Assembly (NCBI RefSeq): GCF_010894405.1
Contig: NZ_JAAIYA010000010.1
Coordinates: 310,001 to 374,000, forward strand
DNA length: 64,000 bases
Direction: 5' to 3'
DNA from: Pyxidicoccus caerfyrddinensis
GTDB taxonomy: Bacteria > Myxococcota > Myxococcia > Myxococcales > Myxococcaceae
The notes beneath the pieces are model-generated. The model saw only the letters and a list, made by a program, of their open reading frames with translations. It was not told the origin of the DNA and ran no database searches. The translations under genes were made by a program, and so were the position numbers. This document shows, piece by piece, positions 14,011-23,061 of the stretch (position 1 is its first letter; every line of letters starts with the position of its first letter).

Positions 14011-14943
14011 ATGGGCGAGGCCAGGCACGAACGGACCGTGGCGGCGGTGCGGCACTTCAATCGCTTCTACACGCAGAAGATTGGCGTGCTGCCGGAGGGG
14101 CACCTGGAGAGCGACTTCTCCCTCACCGAGGTGCGGGTGCTGTACGAGGTGGCGAACCGGGAGCAGCCCACGGCGGCGGAGCTGAGCCGGGACCTGGGGT
14201 TGGACCCTGGCTATCTCAGTCGCGTGCTGCGCGCCTTCGGCACCCGGGGCTTCGTGACCCGGGTGCGCTCGGAGTCCGACGGGCGGCAGAGCCTCGTGCG
14301 GCTGACCCGGCGCGGAAGGGATGCCTTCGCCCGGCTCAACGCGCGCTCGAGCCAGGAGGTCGGCGCGCTGCTGTCCGGCATGTCTCCGGCCCGGCAGAAG
14401 CGCCTGCTGGAGGCGATGCGGAACATCGAGGAACTGCTCGGTGGCACGCCCCAGCAGGAGAAGGCGCCCTACCTCCTCCGGCAGCACCGGCCGGGTGACA
14501 TGGGCTGGGTCATCCAGCGTCACGGGTTGCTGTACTCCCAGGAGTACGGCTGGGACGAGCGCTTCGAGGCGCTGGTCGCGAGCATCGCCGCGAAGTTCAT
14601 CCAGGAGTACGAGCCGGCGCGGGAGCGGTGCTGGATTGCCGAGCGGGACGGAGAGAATGTCGGCTCGGTGTTCCTGGTGAAGGAGTCGAAGACGGTGGCG
14701 AAGCTGCGCCTGCTGCTCGTGGAGCCGTCAGCGCGGGGGCTCGGAATCGGCTCACGGCTGGTGGACGAGTGCGTGCGCTTCGCCCGTGAGGCCGGCTACC
14801 GCAAGGTGCGGCTGTGGACCAATGATGTGCTCCACTCGGCCCGGAAGCTCTACGAGCAGGCCGGCTTCGTCCTCGTCCACTCCGAGCCGCATCACAGCTT
14901 CGGACACGGCCTCGTCGGAGAGACGTGGGAGCTGAAGCTGTAG
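14011..14943 (+). CDS. MarR-GNAT fusion (transcription regulator with acetyltransferase domain)
   Basis: A 310-residue two-domain protein. Residues about 1-145 form a MarR winged helix: the recognition region is PTAAELSRDLGLDPGYLSRVL and the wing is RVRSESDGRQSLVRLT. Residues about 155-310 form a GNAT acetyltransferase with motif A LLVEPSARGLGIGSRLVDECV (core RGLGIG) and a C-terminal QAGFVLVHSE. Such fusions are a known bacterial architecture in which small-molecule or self acetylation may be tied to repression. The leader carries two palindromes. It diverges from the M1 peptidase gene, which is the obvious candidate target. Confidence 0.85.
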   Translation: MGEARHERTVAAVRHFNRFYTQKIGVLPEGHLESDFSLTEVRVLYEVANREQPTAAELSRDLGLDPGYLSRVLRAFGTRGFVTRVRSESDGRQSLVRLTRRGRDAFARLNARSSQEVGALLSGMSPARQKRLLEAMRNIEELLGGTPQQEKAPYLLRQHRPGDMGWVIQRHGLLYSQEYGWDERFEALVASIAAKFIQEYEPARERCWIAERDGENVGSVFLVKESKTVAKLRLLLVEPSARGLGIGSRLVDECVRFAREAGYRKVRLWTNDVLHSARKLYEQAGFVLVHSEPHHSFGHGLVGETWELKL

Positions 14944-15037
14944 CTCCAGTCTCGGTAGGGCCTCTCGTCCCGTTCCAACCACACCGTCCGCCGTCCATAG
15001 GTAGCACTTGACCCGACGGGGCGGGCCGGGGGATGGA

Positions 15038-15601
15038 ATGCCCGGCATGGCCGAGCGACTCGTCTTTCCACCCATCGTCGAGGGGCTCTTCGTCCGGGGA
15101 CTGACCGGGCGCGTGTCCCCGCTGCTCAAGGAGCAGCTCCGGATGGAGGGACTGGACCTGGACCGGCCGCTGCTCCCCGCTTACACGCTGGAGACGTGGA
15201 TCCGCTGCGTGGCGCTGACGGCGAAGGCGCTGCACCCGGAAGAGACCGAGGCGGTGGCGTGGCGGCTGCTCGGCGAGCGGATGATTGACGGCTACCGCGA
15301 CACCATGATGGGGCGCGCCCTGCTCGGGGTGATGAAGCTGCTGGGGCCCTGGCGGATGCTCTGGAAGGCCCAGCACGGCTTCCGTACGAGCAACAACTAC
15401 ACCGAGGTGCGCATCACCGAGCGCGGGCCCAACGAGGCCGAGGTCTGGCTCAACGAGCCGGGCGCGCTGCGCTACTTCAAGCAGGGCGTCATGCTTGCCA
15501 TGGGACGCGCCGCGGGCGCCCCCGCGACGACGGTGGAGGTGAGCCGGTTCGACGCGGACAGCGCCACCTACCGGGTCATCTGGAACGAGGCGGGCCGCTG
15601 A
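15038..15601 (+). CDS. DUF2378 (TIGR02265) family protein
   Basis: A 187-residue protein of a family restricted to Myxococcales, recognised from the opening VFPPIVEGLFVRGL, the central LLGERMIDGYRDTMMGRALLGVMKLLGP and the late FKQGVMLAMGRAAG segments. The biochemical function is unknown; myxobacterial genomes carry many paralogues. No signal peptide or membrane helix is present, so it is cytoplasmic. The ATG at 15038 was chosen because GGGGGATGG lies just upstream; an ATG at 15047 is also possible. Confidence 0.8.
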   Translation: MPGMAERLVFPPIVEGLFVRGLTGRVSPLLKEQLRMEGLDLDRPLLPAYTLETWIRCVALTAKALHPEETEAVAWRLLGERMIDGYRDTMMGRALLGVMKLLGPWRMLWKAQHGFRTSNNYTEVRITERGPNEAEVWLNEPGALRYFKQGVMLAMGRAAGAPATTVEVSRFDADSATYRVIWNEAGR

Positions 15602-15679
15602 CACGGCTTGCCGGAAGTACCGTCCCTCTGCGAGCGTTGGGCTTCGGACGGAGAAGCCGCCGTCACTGAGGGGGACGAT

Positions 15680-16747
15680 ATGCCTTCGAGCGAGCGCGCC
15701 AACCTGCCGCGCTGGAAGGGCCAGCCAGGGTTCTTCGAGATCTGGTTCCTGGTGGTGCTCGACCTGAACGGGGAGCGCGCGTGGTGGCTGCGCTACACCC
15801 TCTTCACCCCCGCGCCCGGTGCGCCCGGCGAGCCTCGCGCCACCGTGTGGGCCGCCGCCTTCGACAGCGCCTCGCCCACGCCCACGGTGGCGCTGAAGTC
15901 CCTCCACCCCATCTCCGAGTTCAGCGCCGGCTCGCCGGAGCGCTTCGGCATCCGCATCGGTGACTCGGAGCTGGGGCCGGGCCGCGTCCACGGACGGGTG
16001 GCGTCGGGCGGGCACTCCATCGACTGGGATTTGCGCTTCTCGCCAGAGACGTCCTCGGCGGTGCGCCGCGCGCCGAGGGGCACGGACCTGCTGCCGCTCA
16101 CCACGCACGTGGCGCATGCCTACGACGACCTCGCCTTCACCGGCACCGTCACGGTGGACGGCCGGCGGTACGACGTCCGCGGCGCGCCGGGCCTGCAGAA
16201 ACACCTCTGGGGCCACCGGCGCATCGAGGAGCTGACGTGGCTGTACGTCCCCGTCTTCAACGAGGACCCGAAGGCGTCCCTGGAGGCACTGTCCGTGCTG
16301 CCGAAGCGCGGCGGCTTCCCTCCCCGCCTCACGCCCATCTACCTGCGCACCGCGCAGCAGTCGCACACGTTCCACGAGGTGCCGGGCCTGTTCTTCACCC
16401 GCATGGAAGTGCCTCGCGCGGGCGAGCTGCACTTCGAGGCGACTTCCGCCACGGCCTCGATGAAGGGCCGCGCATGGTGCGACCCGAGGACGCTGGCGGG
16501 GTACGCATATCGAGACCCGACGGGCTGGGACATCCACGTGGCGCAGAGCGACGTGGCCACCTGTGAGGTGGAGCTGTTCACCCGCCCCCACCCCTTCGCC
16601 GCGTGGCGCCCGAATGGCCGGCTCACCTCGGCCGTGGGCGCGGTGGAGTTCCACGCGCCCGAGCCGATGGAGGGCGTGCGGTACATCGGCTGGGATGGCA
16701 CCTCGCTCGACGAGCTCGCGCCCCGTGGCGCGGTGGAGGGACTGTGA
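15680..16747 (+). CDS. AttH/CrtC-like lipocalin-fold protein
   Basis: A 355-residue soluble protein that starts with PRWKGQPGFFEIWFLVVLD and contains a strongly patterned segment GAPGLQKHLWGHRRIEELTWLYV at about 170-193. A Gly-His-x-Trp-Gly-His core followed by a Trp strand resembles the two-barrel calycin fold of the AttH/CrtC (hydroxyneurosporene synthase) group, whose members hydrate carotenoids or have unknown hydrolytic roles. The assignment is by motif impression only. The stop overlaps the start of the next gene by four bases (GTGA), so the two are translationally coupled and may act in one pathway. Confidence 0.6.
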   Translation: MPSSERANLPRWKGQPGFFEIWFLVVLDLNGERAWWLRYTLFTPAPGAPGEPRATVWAAAFDSASPTPTVALKSLHPISEFSAGSPERFGIRIGDSELGPGRVHGRVASGGHSIDWDLRFSPETSSAVRRAPRGTDLLPLTTHVAHAYDDLAFTGTVTVDGRRYDVRGAPGLQKHLWGHRRIEELTWLYVPVFNEDPKASLEALSVLPKRGGFPPRLTPIYLRTAQQSHTFHEVPGLFFTRMEVPRAGELHFEATSATASMKGRAWCDPRTLAGYAYRDPTGWDIHVAQSDVATCEVELFTRPHPFAAWRPNGRLTSAVGAVEFHAPEPMEGVRYIGWDGTSLDELAPRGAVEGL

Positions 16748-17652
16748 GGCTGCTCAAGACGCCCCAGGCGCAGCCGGCGGTCATGCGGGCGCTGAATCCG
16801 AATCGAACGCCGGGGAGACTCGTCCCGCTGGAGCTGGCGCCCCGGCACGTCCATGCGCTCGGCCTCACGTACGCGGCGCACATCAACGAGACGGGCGGCG
16901 AGGCGGACGGCCCGGCCATCTTCACCAAGGACCCGTCGTCGCTGCTGCACGAGGGCGACACGGTGAAGAGTCCCTCGCACGATGCGCTGCTGATGGCCGT
17001 GGAGCGGCTGGATGCGCGGCTGGTGGCGTCGCTGGCGGGTCGGTCCTCCGCGCTGCCGCCGCTGCTGGACTACGAGGTGGAGCTGGGCCTGTTGCTACTC
17101 GAGGACGCGCGCGCCGCGGATCTGGAACGGCCCGGCTTCGCGCCGCCCGTGGGGTACTTCCTCGCCAACGACGTGACGGCGCGCTCGGTGCAGGTGTTGG
17201 GCGAGGGCCGGCCGGACCGGATGGCGTTCTGGTGCGCGGCGAAGAGCTTCCCGGGGTTCCTCGTGCCGGGGCCACTGCTCTGGGTGCCGGAGACGCCCCA
17301 GGCGGCGGCTTGCCTGGACGTGACGCTGTCCCTCAGCGTGAATGGCGAGCCGCGCCAGCAGGGCCGGACGATGGACCTCATCCTGTCTCCGCGCGAGCTG
17401 CTGCTCCAGGCGGCGCGGGCCGCGTCTTCGGGCGTGCTGGAGAAGGGAGACGTCGTGCTCACCGGGACGCCGTCGGGCGTGGCCTTCACCGTGCCCTCGT
17501 GGAAGCGGAGGGTGGGCGCGCTGCTGCCGGCGAGCGCGCGGCTGTCCGCCGCGCTGCGGGCCCATGCGCGAAACCCGCGGATGCTGAAGCCGGGCGATGT
17601 GGTGGAGATGGACGGCGGTGTGCTGGGCCGGCGCCGCTTCACCATCGGCTAG
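16744..17652 (+). CDS. Fumarylacetoacetate hydrolase (FAH) family protein
   Basis: A 302-residue FAH-superfamily protein. Metal ligands of the family appear as Glu111 and Glu113 (LDYEVELGLLL) and Asp143 (FLANDVTAR). The substrate loop AAKSFPGFLVPGPLLW and the late VVLTGTPSGVAFT motif are canonical. Members hydrolyse C-C bonds in beta-diketo acids or decarboxylate/isomerise catechol-pathway intermediates; the exact substrate is unknown. It starts at a GTG that overlaps the stop of the AttH-like gene, indicating an operon. The GTG is the only start consistent with coupling. Confidence 0.85.
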   Translation: MRLLKTPQAQPAVMRALNPNRTPGRLVPLELAPRHVHALGLTYAAHINETGGEADGPAIFTKDPSSLLHEGDTVKSPSHDALLMAVERLDARLVASLAGRSSALPPLLDYEVELGLLLLEDARAADLERPGFAPPVGYFLANDVTARSVQVLGEGRPDRMAFWCAAKSFPGFLVPGPLLWVPETPQAAACLDVTLSLSVNGEPRQQGRTMDLILSPRELLLQAARAASSGVLEKGDVVLTGTPSGVAFTVPSWKRRVGALLPASARLSAALRAHARNPRMLKPGDVVEMDGGVLGRRRFTIG

Positions 17653-17664
17653 GATGGCGGGGAT

Positions 17665-17916
17665 ATGAGACTCACGCTCGCCATCGCGCTGCTGACAGGC
17701 GCGCAGCTCGGCTGCTCCACGCTGAACACGTCGGGCATGTCGGAGCTGTGCCGCAACGAATACAACTCCTGCCTCGACACGTGTCAGCCGCCGCCCCGGG
17801 CCTCCAACCGGTTCCCCGAGGGGCCCGCCAGCAACAAGCCGCAGAGCACCGAGACGGACTTCGACACGCCCGGCTGCGTCAACCAGTGCAACGAGCGCGC
17901 GAAGAGCTGCACCTGA
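17665..17916 (+). CDS. Small Cys-rich lipoprotein
   Basis: An 83-residue lipoprotein, signal MRLTLAIALLTGAQLGC with the lipid-anchored Cys at 17. The mature part has six more Cys in a spaced pattern (LCRNEYNSCLDTC and GCVNQCNERAKSC), which suggests a small disulfide-bonded helical hairpin. It starts 12 bases after the FAH gene and may be the last gene of that operon. The family is not recognised. Confidence 0.7.
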   Translation: MRLTLAIALLTGAQLGCSTLNTSGMSELCRNEYNSCLDTCQPPPRASNRFPEGPASNKPQSTETDFDTPGCVNQCNERAKSCT

Positions 17917-17941
17917 GTGAGCCCCGCCGCTCGAGGCCACC

Positions 17942-18985
17942 TCACCCCGCAGCCTCCAGCGAGTCCAATATCACCGGGTACGTGTCGCGCGCCGCCGTGC
18001 TGCCCATGAACGTGTCCAGGTGCCCGTACCCCTCCAGCACCTTGCGCTGGTAGAAGTCCGCGCCGTTCTCCTCGCGCAGCCACTCGTACGTCAGCTCCGT
18101 GGACGCGGGCAGGTACGTGCCGTTCTGCTCTCCGGACAGGAACGTGATCGGCCGGCGCAGGTGCTCGGCCCGGAGGTAGGACGGCGGTTTCTCACGGCCG
18201 TAGCGCCGGAGGTTCTCCGTCTCCCCATGATCGAACCCCACCGCATGCCCCACGCGCGCCATCTGCGCCAGGTGGCGGAACGTCAGCATGTTGCAGGGGC
18301 CGAACTGCTCCTCCAGCCGGTCATGCGTCTCGCGGTTGAGCCGCGCGTGCTTGTACAGGTGCCCGTACATGAACGTCAGCCGGTGGCACACCGTGCTGTC
18401 GCACTCGTGGCTCAGCATGTCCGCGAACTTGCCGAAGGCCGCCTGCCACACCGGATTCTTCGGGTCCTCGTCCGGCGACAGGTAGTCCAGCGCCACGTCC
18501 AGCGTCTCCGGCAGCCGCAGCATCGCCTTGAGCTGCGTCACCGGCGGGACGATGTGGTGCAGCGCCACCTGCGACGCCACCACGCTGCGCACCTCCGGCA
18601 GACGTCCCGCCGCCATCGACATGAAGAACGCCGCCGAGCCCGCGCAGTGCACCACCGCCTGCACCGAGCTCCGCTTCGTCACCTCCAGGATCTTGCGCAC
18701 GGCAGCCGGCATGTCGTGCTCGGCCGCCTCGTCCAGGGTGAACTGGCGCAGCGGCAGCTCCACGCTCGCGCGCCAGTCCAGCAGCCACGTGTCGTAGCCA
18801 TGGCGCACCAGGAACTGGACGAAGTTCTCCTTCAGCGTGGGCAGCATGAACATGCCGCTCCACACCCCCGCCCCGTGCACCAGCAGCACCGGGCCCTTGG
18901 TCCCGCCCTGGTAGCGCGTGAGCCACAGCGGGACGCCGTCGCCCGTCTTGAAGTCGTGCCGCTGTGCCGGTGGAAGCGTGTCCAT
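17942..18985 (-). CDS. Alpha/beta hydrolase with Cys in the nucleophile elbow
   Basis: A 347-residue alpha/beta hydrolase, third gene of an operon with two GMC oxidoreductases. The oxyanion loop is VLLVHGAGVWSGMF (33-46) and the nucleophile elbow reads VVHCAGS (111-117), with Cys114 where most relatives have Ser, as in PHA synthase-like and some GMC-associated hydrolases. The catalytic His is probably in EGYGHLD near the C-terminus. No signal peptide. Of two nearby ATGs the second (18985) is chosen because GAGGAG is then six bases upstream. It may act on a lipid or sterol oxidised by its partners; this is inferred from the operon only. Confidence 0.8.
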   Translation of the reverse strand: MDTLPPAQRHDFKTGDGVPLWLTRYQGGTKGPVLLVHGAGVWSGMFMLPTLKENFVQFLVRHGYDTWLLDWRASVELPLRQFTLDEAAEHDMPAAVRKILEVTKRSSVQAVVHCAGSAAFFMSMAAGRLPEVRSVVASQVALHHIVPPVTQLKAMLRLPETLDVALDYLSPDEDPKNPVWQAAFGKFADMLSHECDSTVCHRLTFMYGHLYKHARLNRETHDRLEEQFGPCNMLTFRHLAQMARVGHAVGFDHGETENLRRYGREKPPSYLRAEHLRRPITFLSGEQNGTYLPASTELTYEWLREENGADFYQRKVLEGYGHLDTFMGSTAARDTYPVILDSLEAAG

Positions 18986-19014
18986 GGTCATCTCCTCGAA
19001 GTCTCGAAACGGGG

Positions 19015-20559
19015 TCAGAAGCCGTGGGCCACGGCTTCGGCGATGCGCTCGGCCACCGCGCTGATGGTCATCACCGGGTGGAACCCGATGGCCGTGGGAA
19101 TGACAGAGCCGTCCGCCACGTGGAGGCCCGGATGGTTGAAGACCTCGCCCTCGGTGGAGACGACGCCGCGCTCGGGTGAGTTCGCCAGGTGCGCCCCGCC
19201 CAGCGAGTGCACCGTGAAGGGCCGCTTGAACAACTGCCACGTCACCAGCGGCGCGTACGTGCCGCCGTACTGGGACGCCACCTCCTGCATCGCCGCGGAC
19301 ATGCGCTTCACCAACTCGGCGTTCTCCCCGGCGTAGTTCCACTCCACGTCCAGCCGGCCGCCCTTCAGCCCCATGCGCCCGTTGGCGTTGTCCTGGCCGA
19401 TGCCGAAGAGGTTGCACGTGCGCGCCGGGTCCACGCGGTTGCTCATCGGCTTGCTGAGCAGTCCCTTCGCGAAGGCCTTGTGGACGAGCGGTCCCAGGAA
19501 CGTCCACAGCGGATAGCCGATGCCCTGGAACGGCCCCAGCCGCGGCTGCCCCATGCCCGCCAGCACCCGCGTCGCGGGCTGGTTGAAGGTCGCCGTCACC
19601 AGCGTGAAGCGCGGCGCCTCGTCCGTGAAGCGCATCACCGTGGCCACGTCCGGGCCCACCCACGGTTGGATGTCCTCGCGCGCGTTGTGCAGCGAGCCCA
19701 GGAAGTCTCCGTTGCCCGAGTACCCGTGCCCCAGCCGCTTGCTCACCCCGGGCAGGCTCTTCGCCCCGTCCCGGCTGCGCAGCAACAGCTCCACCGTTCC
19801 CAACGTGCCCGCCGCCAGCACCACGCGCGAGCCCTCCACCGTCCGCCGCTCCCCCGTCGCCAGATCCGTGCAGTGCACGCGGTAGCCACCGCCCGGCGCC
19901 GGCTCCACGTGCGAGACGAGCGTGCGCGGCCACACCGTGGCACCCAGCGCCTCCGCCCGCGCCAGGTACGTCTGGTCCATCGTGTTCTTCGCGCCGTGCT
20001 GGCAGCCGAACTCGCACTCCGCGCAGAGCTGGCACACCTTCCGCCCCGGGCCCGGAGGCTCCGCCCACGCCACAGCCTCTGGCGGGTCGAACGTCGGGCG
20101 GCCCATCCGTTCCGCCGCGCGCTTGAAGAGGTCGCGCTTGCGCAGGGACAGCGACGCCGGCACCGGGTCCAGGCGCAGCTCCCGGGCCACCTTGTCGAAG
20201 TACGGCTCCAGCGAGGCACGGCTGTAGCTCGTCGGCCAGCGCGGGTCCTCGAAGATGGCGGCGTCCGGCCGCACGTGGACGTTGGCGTAGATGAGCGAGC
20301 CTCCGCCCACCGCGCTCGCCGTCACCGTGCCGATGCCGGACAGGAAGCGCACGTCGTACAACCCCTGTGCCTCCTCACGCGACGGGTGGCGCCAGAGCAA
20401 CTCGTCCGCGCGAGTCACGTCGCGGGGAAACTCACCGGGCCGGTACCTCCGGCCGCGCTCGAGCACCGCCACGGACTTCCCCGCCTGCGCCAACCGCAGG
20501 GCGCTGATGGAGCCCCCGAAGCCCGAGCCCACCACCACCGCGTCGTACCGCGTCGCCAT
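19015..20559 (-). CDS. GMC oxidoreductase (cholesterol-oxidase-like)
   Basis: A 514-residue flavoprotein with the N-terminal FAD motif VVVGSGFGGSISALRLA, the GGGSLIYANVHVRP loop, and the C-terminal FAD-binding PGLHVADGSVIPTAIGFHP followed by the SAVAERIAE helix. A four-Cys motif CQLCAECEFGC followed by GAKNTMDQTYL is conserved in this cholesterol-oxidase-like branch and may form a metal or disulfide cluster. It should oxidise an alcohol, possibly a sterol, with transfer to oxygen or another acceptor. No signal peptide. Middle gene of three: 18 bases after the upstream GMC gene, 29 bases before the hydrolase. A TTG two codons upstream is an alternative start. Confidence 0.85.
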   Translation of the reverse strand: MATRYDAVVVGSGFGGSISALRLAQAGKSVAVLERGRRYRPGEFPRDVTRADELLWRHPSREEAQGLYDVRFLSGIGTVTASAVGGGSLIYANVHVRPDAAIFEDPRWPTSYSRASLEPYFDKVARELRLDPVPASLSLRKRDLFKRAAERMGRPTFDPPEAVAWAEPPGPGRKVCQLCAECEFGCQHGAKNTMDQTYLARAEALGATVWPRTLVSHVEPAPGGGYRVHCTDLATGERRTVEGSRVVLAAGTLGTVELLLRSRDGAKSLPGVSKRLGHGYSGNGDFLGSLHNAREDIQPWVGPDVATVMRFTDEAPRFTLVTATFNQPATRVLAGMGQPRLGPFQGIGYPLWTFLGPLVHKAFAKGLLSKPMSNRVDPARTCNLFGIGQDNANGRMGLKGGRLDVEWNYAGENAELVKRMSAAMQEVASQYGGTYAPLVTWQLFKRPFTVHSLGGAHLANSPERGVVSTEGEVFNHPGLHVADGSVIPTAIGFHPVMTISAVAERIAEAVAHGF

Positions 20560-20577
20560 CGCCAAGGTGCGCCTCTC

Positions 20578-22926
20578 CTATTCCAGCTTCGTGCGGGCGA
20601 AGACGTCCCAGAGGTGGCCCATGAACATCTTCCCGAAGCGCCGCAGCGCGTCCGCCTTCGCCACGGGCGACTCCGTGCCCAGCACCGCGAACGTCGTGAG
20701 CTGCTGCAGGAAGTCCGGCAGGTGCAGGCGGATGATGCCGCTGGACACCACGGGCGAGCTGCGCTCCGTGCCCCGGCGGATGACGGTGAAGAGCGTGGAG
20801 GTGTCGTTCCACATGTCGAAGCCGTCGTCGTCCCGCACTTCCTTGTACCCGTCGAGGACGTACTGCTGGCCGTCCTTGCCGGTGAAGGGCAGCAGGTAGA
20901 GCATCCGCCGCTCGCTGAAGCTGTCGGTGTCCACGAAGAGGTTGAAGACGCCATTCACGATGTCCGCGCCCTCGGGCGGCGTGAGGCCGTGGACGTGCAC
21001 GGTGCCCTGGGCGATGCCGCCATGGGCCTTCTCCGCGAGGAAGCGGTCCAGGCTCGGCAGGGTGATGGTGACGACGAACTCCGCCAGCTGCCCCGCCCGC
21101 TTCCCGGCCTTCTCCGCGCCCGTGAAGTCGTCCGCCGGCACGTGCCCCGGTGCGTGGAAGCCGCGCATCCGCTCCGTGAAGCGCAGGCCCACCACCGGCG
21201 TGGGCGAAGGCACCGTGCCACCCTCGGGAATCACCACCGTCCTCATCGGGTCCTCTCTTGGCACCACGCGTGCCGGTTGCGGTTCCTGCGAGAAGCGCAG
21301 GCCCGCGCGGAAGGGCTGCGGCTCCAGGGGGGCGCGCTCCGGGGCCACCCAGCCGGGGTTGCCCAGGGCCTCGCGGATGGCGCGCTCCACGTTGCGCTCG
21401 GCCACTGCGGCGATGGTGGACGAAGGGTTGACGCCCGTGCTGGACGGCAGCGCGGCACCGTCGAGGACGTACAGGCCGGGGTAGTGGTGCACCTGGCCGT
21501 CGGAGCCGAGCACGCCGTACGCGGGCTCATCGGCCATGGTGCAGCCGCCCAGGTTGTGCACCGAGACGGGGATGTGCAGCCGCTCCCACAGCGGGTTGTA
21601 GACGGCGCGCGCGCCCAGCGCCCGGGCGATGTCCTGGCAGAGCTGCTCCTGCGTCCGGTACAGCGGCAGGTTGGAGGGCACGTCCCAGCGCGCCTCCAGC
21701 TCTCCCGTGAGCGGGCGCAGCGCCAGCCGGCCATTGGCCCTGTCACGCCCCATGGCCAGGAACACGGCCTGGAAGCGCCCGCGCTCGCCCTCCATGGACG
21801 CCGCCGCCCGCGAGCGCTTGCGCAGCACCTTCACCAGCTCCTTCTGGAGCAGGTCCACCGGCACCTTCAGGTCATGGCACGAGTCCATCGCCTGGAGGAT
21901 TCCGGCCACCTGTCCCGGGTGCCCGCCCTCCTGGAAGAGGAACCACGTCTTGTCCTTCCCCTTCCCCTGGTCCACCACCATGCTCGTCGTAATCGTGGGC
22001 CCCTCCGCCGGGTCCCACAGCTCACGCGTCTCCAGCGCGAAGGCGAGGAAGTCCCCGTTGGCCGAGTAGCGGCAGCCCAGCTTCTCGTTCAGGTCGGGCA
22101 GCGTCCCCCACTCGTCCCGGCAGCGCAGCAACAGCTCCGTGGTGTTCACCGCGCCCGCGCACAGGAAGACGCGGCGCGCGTCGACGGTGCGCACGACAGC
22201 GCCCGCGCCATGGTCGACGAAGGTGACGCGGTAGCCCTCGGGCGACAGCGGTTCGATTCGCGTGGCCTCGGCCTGGGTGGAGACCTCGGCGCCGCGCTGC
22301 TCGGCGACGGCCAGGTAGTTGAGGTCCAGCGTGTTCTTCGCGCGGACGTTGCAGCCGATGTCGCACTCGCCGCAGTAGTTGCAGCCCTCCTGGTGCACGC
22401 CAAACTTGTTGGGCAGGGGCTCGCCCGCGGGCGCGAAGCGCACGGCGAGGTCCGGGTAGAAGAACTGCGCGTCCCGCCCGAGCTGGCGCGCCACGTCCTT
22501 CATCCGCTGCGTCTTGGTGGGCAGCCCCCGCGCGGACGCGGTGATGGGCTGCAAGTCGAGCATGTGCGCCACCAGGTCGAAGTACGGGTCCAACGACTCG
22601 CGGCTGTAGGCCTCGGGCCAGTCGGTCTCGAAGGTTTCCGCGGGCGGGCGCAGGTGGACGTTGGCGTAGATGAGCGAGCCACCCCCGTAGCCCGCCGCCT
22701 GGACGACGCTCATCCCCTGCATGAGCTTCACGTCGAACAGGCCCTGCCCGTGCTTCCACAGCCAGCCGTTGAGCGGGTTCTCCCAGTCGCGCGGGAAGCC
22801 CCCCTTCGGGTAGCGCAGCCCCCGCTCCAGCACGCGCACGGAGAGCCCCGCCTGGGCCAGCCGGCAAGCGGCCACGGCGCCCCCGAAGCCGGTGCCGATG
22901 ACCAGCGCATCGTACTTCGGCGCCAT
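20578..22926 (-). CDS. GMC oxidoreductase with C-terminal extra domain
   Basis: A 782-residue protein, first gene of the three-gene operon. Residues 1 to about 540 are a cholesterol-oxidase-like GMC flavoprotein (VIGTGFGGAVAACRLA, GGGSLIYANVHLRP, Cys motif CNYCGECDIGC plus RAKNTLDLNYL, and YVLDGAALPSSTGVNP). Residues about 590-782 form a separate beta-rich domain with GRxxLFxxT-like lipid-protein patterns (VNGVFNLFVDT, MLYLLPFTGKDG) that also occurs fused to GMC proteins in other bacteria. GAGGGGGG precedes the ATG at 22926. The near-identical Cys motif in both GMC genes suggests ancient duplication. Confidence 0.85.
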   Translation of the reverse strand: MAPKYDALVIGTGFGGAVAACRLAQAGLSVRVLERGLRYPKGGFPRDWENPLNGWLWKHGQGLFDVKLMQGMSVVQAAGYGGGSLIYANVHLRPPAETFETDWPEAYSRESLDPYFDLVAHMLDLQPITASARGLPTKTQRMKDVARQLGRDAQFFYPDLAVRFAPAGEPLPNKFGVHQEGCNYCGECDIGCNVRAKNTLDLNYLAVAEQRGAEVSTQAEATRIEPLSPEGYRVTFVDHGAGAVVRTVDARRVFLCAGAVNTTELLLRCRDEWGTLPDLNEKLGCRYSANGDFLAFALETRELWDPAEGPTITTSMVVDQGKGKDKTWFLFQEGGHPGQVAGILQAMDSCHDLKVPVDLLQKELVKVLRKRSRAAASMEGERGRFQAVFLAMGRDRANGRLALRPLTGELEARWDVPSNLPLYRTQEQLCQDIARALGARAVYNPLWERLHIPVSVHNLGGCTMADEPAYGVLGSDGQVHHYPGLYVLDGAALPSSTGVNPSSTIAAVAERNVERAIREALGNPGWVAPERAPLEPQPFRAGLRFSQEPQPARVVPREDPMRTVVIPEGGTVPSPTPVVGLRFTERMRGFHAPGHVPADDFTGAEKAGKRAGQLAEFVVTITLPSLDRFLAEKAHGGIAQGTVHVHGLTPPEGADIVNGVFNLFVDTDSFSERRMLYLLPFTGKDGQQYVLDGYKEVRDDDGFDMWNDTSTLFTVIRRGTERSSPVVSSGIIRLHLPDFLQQLTTFAVLGTESPVAKADALRRFGKMFMGHLWDVFARTKLE

Positions 22927-23027
22927 GTATCCCCCCTCGTTGAAGACTAAACGCACGAGGTCCGGATTCTTGAAAGGACCCGGTAAACCCTCGAGCCCCT
23001 CCCCTCAACCCCCTGGAATCGCTACGG

Positions 23028-23059
23028 CCCGGCCCCGGTCCACATGGACCCGGGCCGGG
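23028..23059 (-). terminator. Strong hairpin downstream of the M23 gene
   Basis: CCCGGCCCCGGTCC and GGACCCGGGCCGGG pair over 14 positions with one mismatch and an ACAT loop. It lies about 30 bases after the M23 stop in the direction of its transcription and before the GMC operon promoter region. Confidence 0.55.
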
Positions 23060-23061
23060 TC

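Noticed and set aside
17942-20068. A 708-residue version of the alpha/beta hydrolase
   Set aside because: The extension is a frame shadow of the GMC gene; a ribosome binding site and conserved start are at 18985.
19189-22950. A 1253-codon plus-strand frame across the GMC operon
   Set aside because: Antisense shadow of two GMC genes; composition is Arg/His/Ala-rich and shows no recognisable motif.
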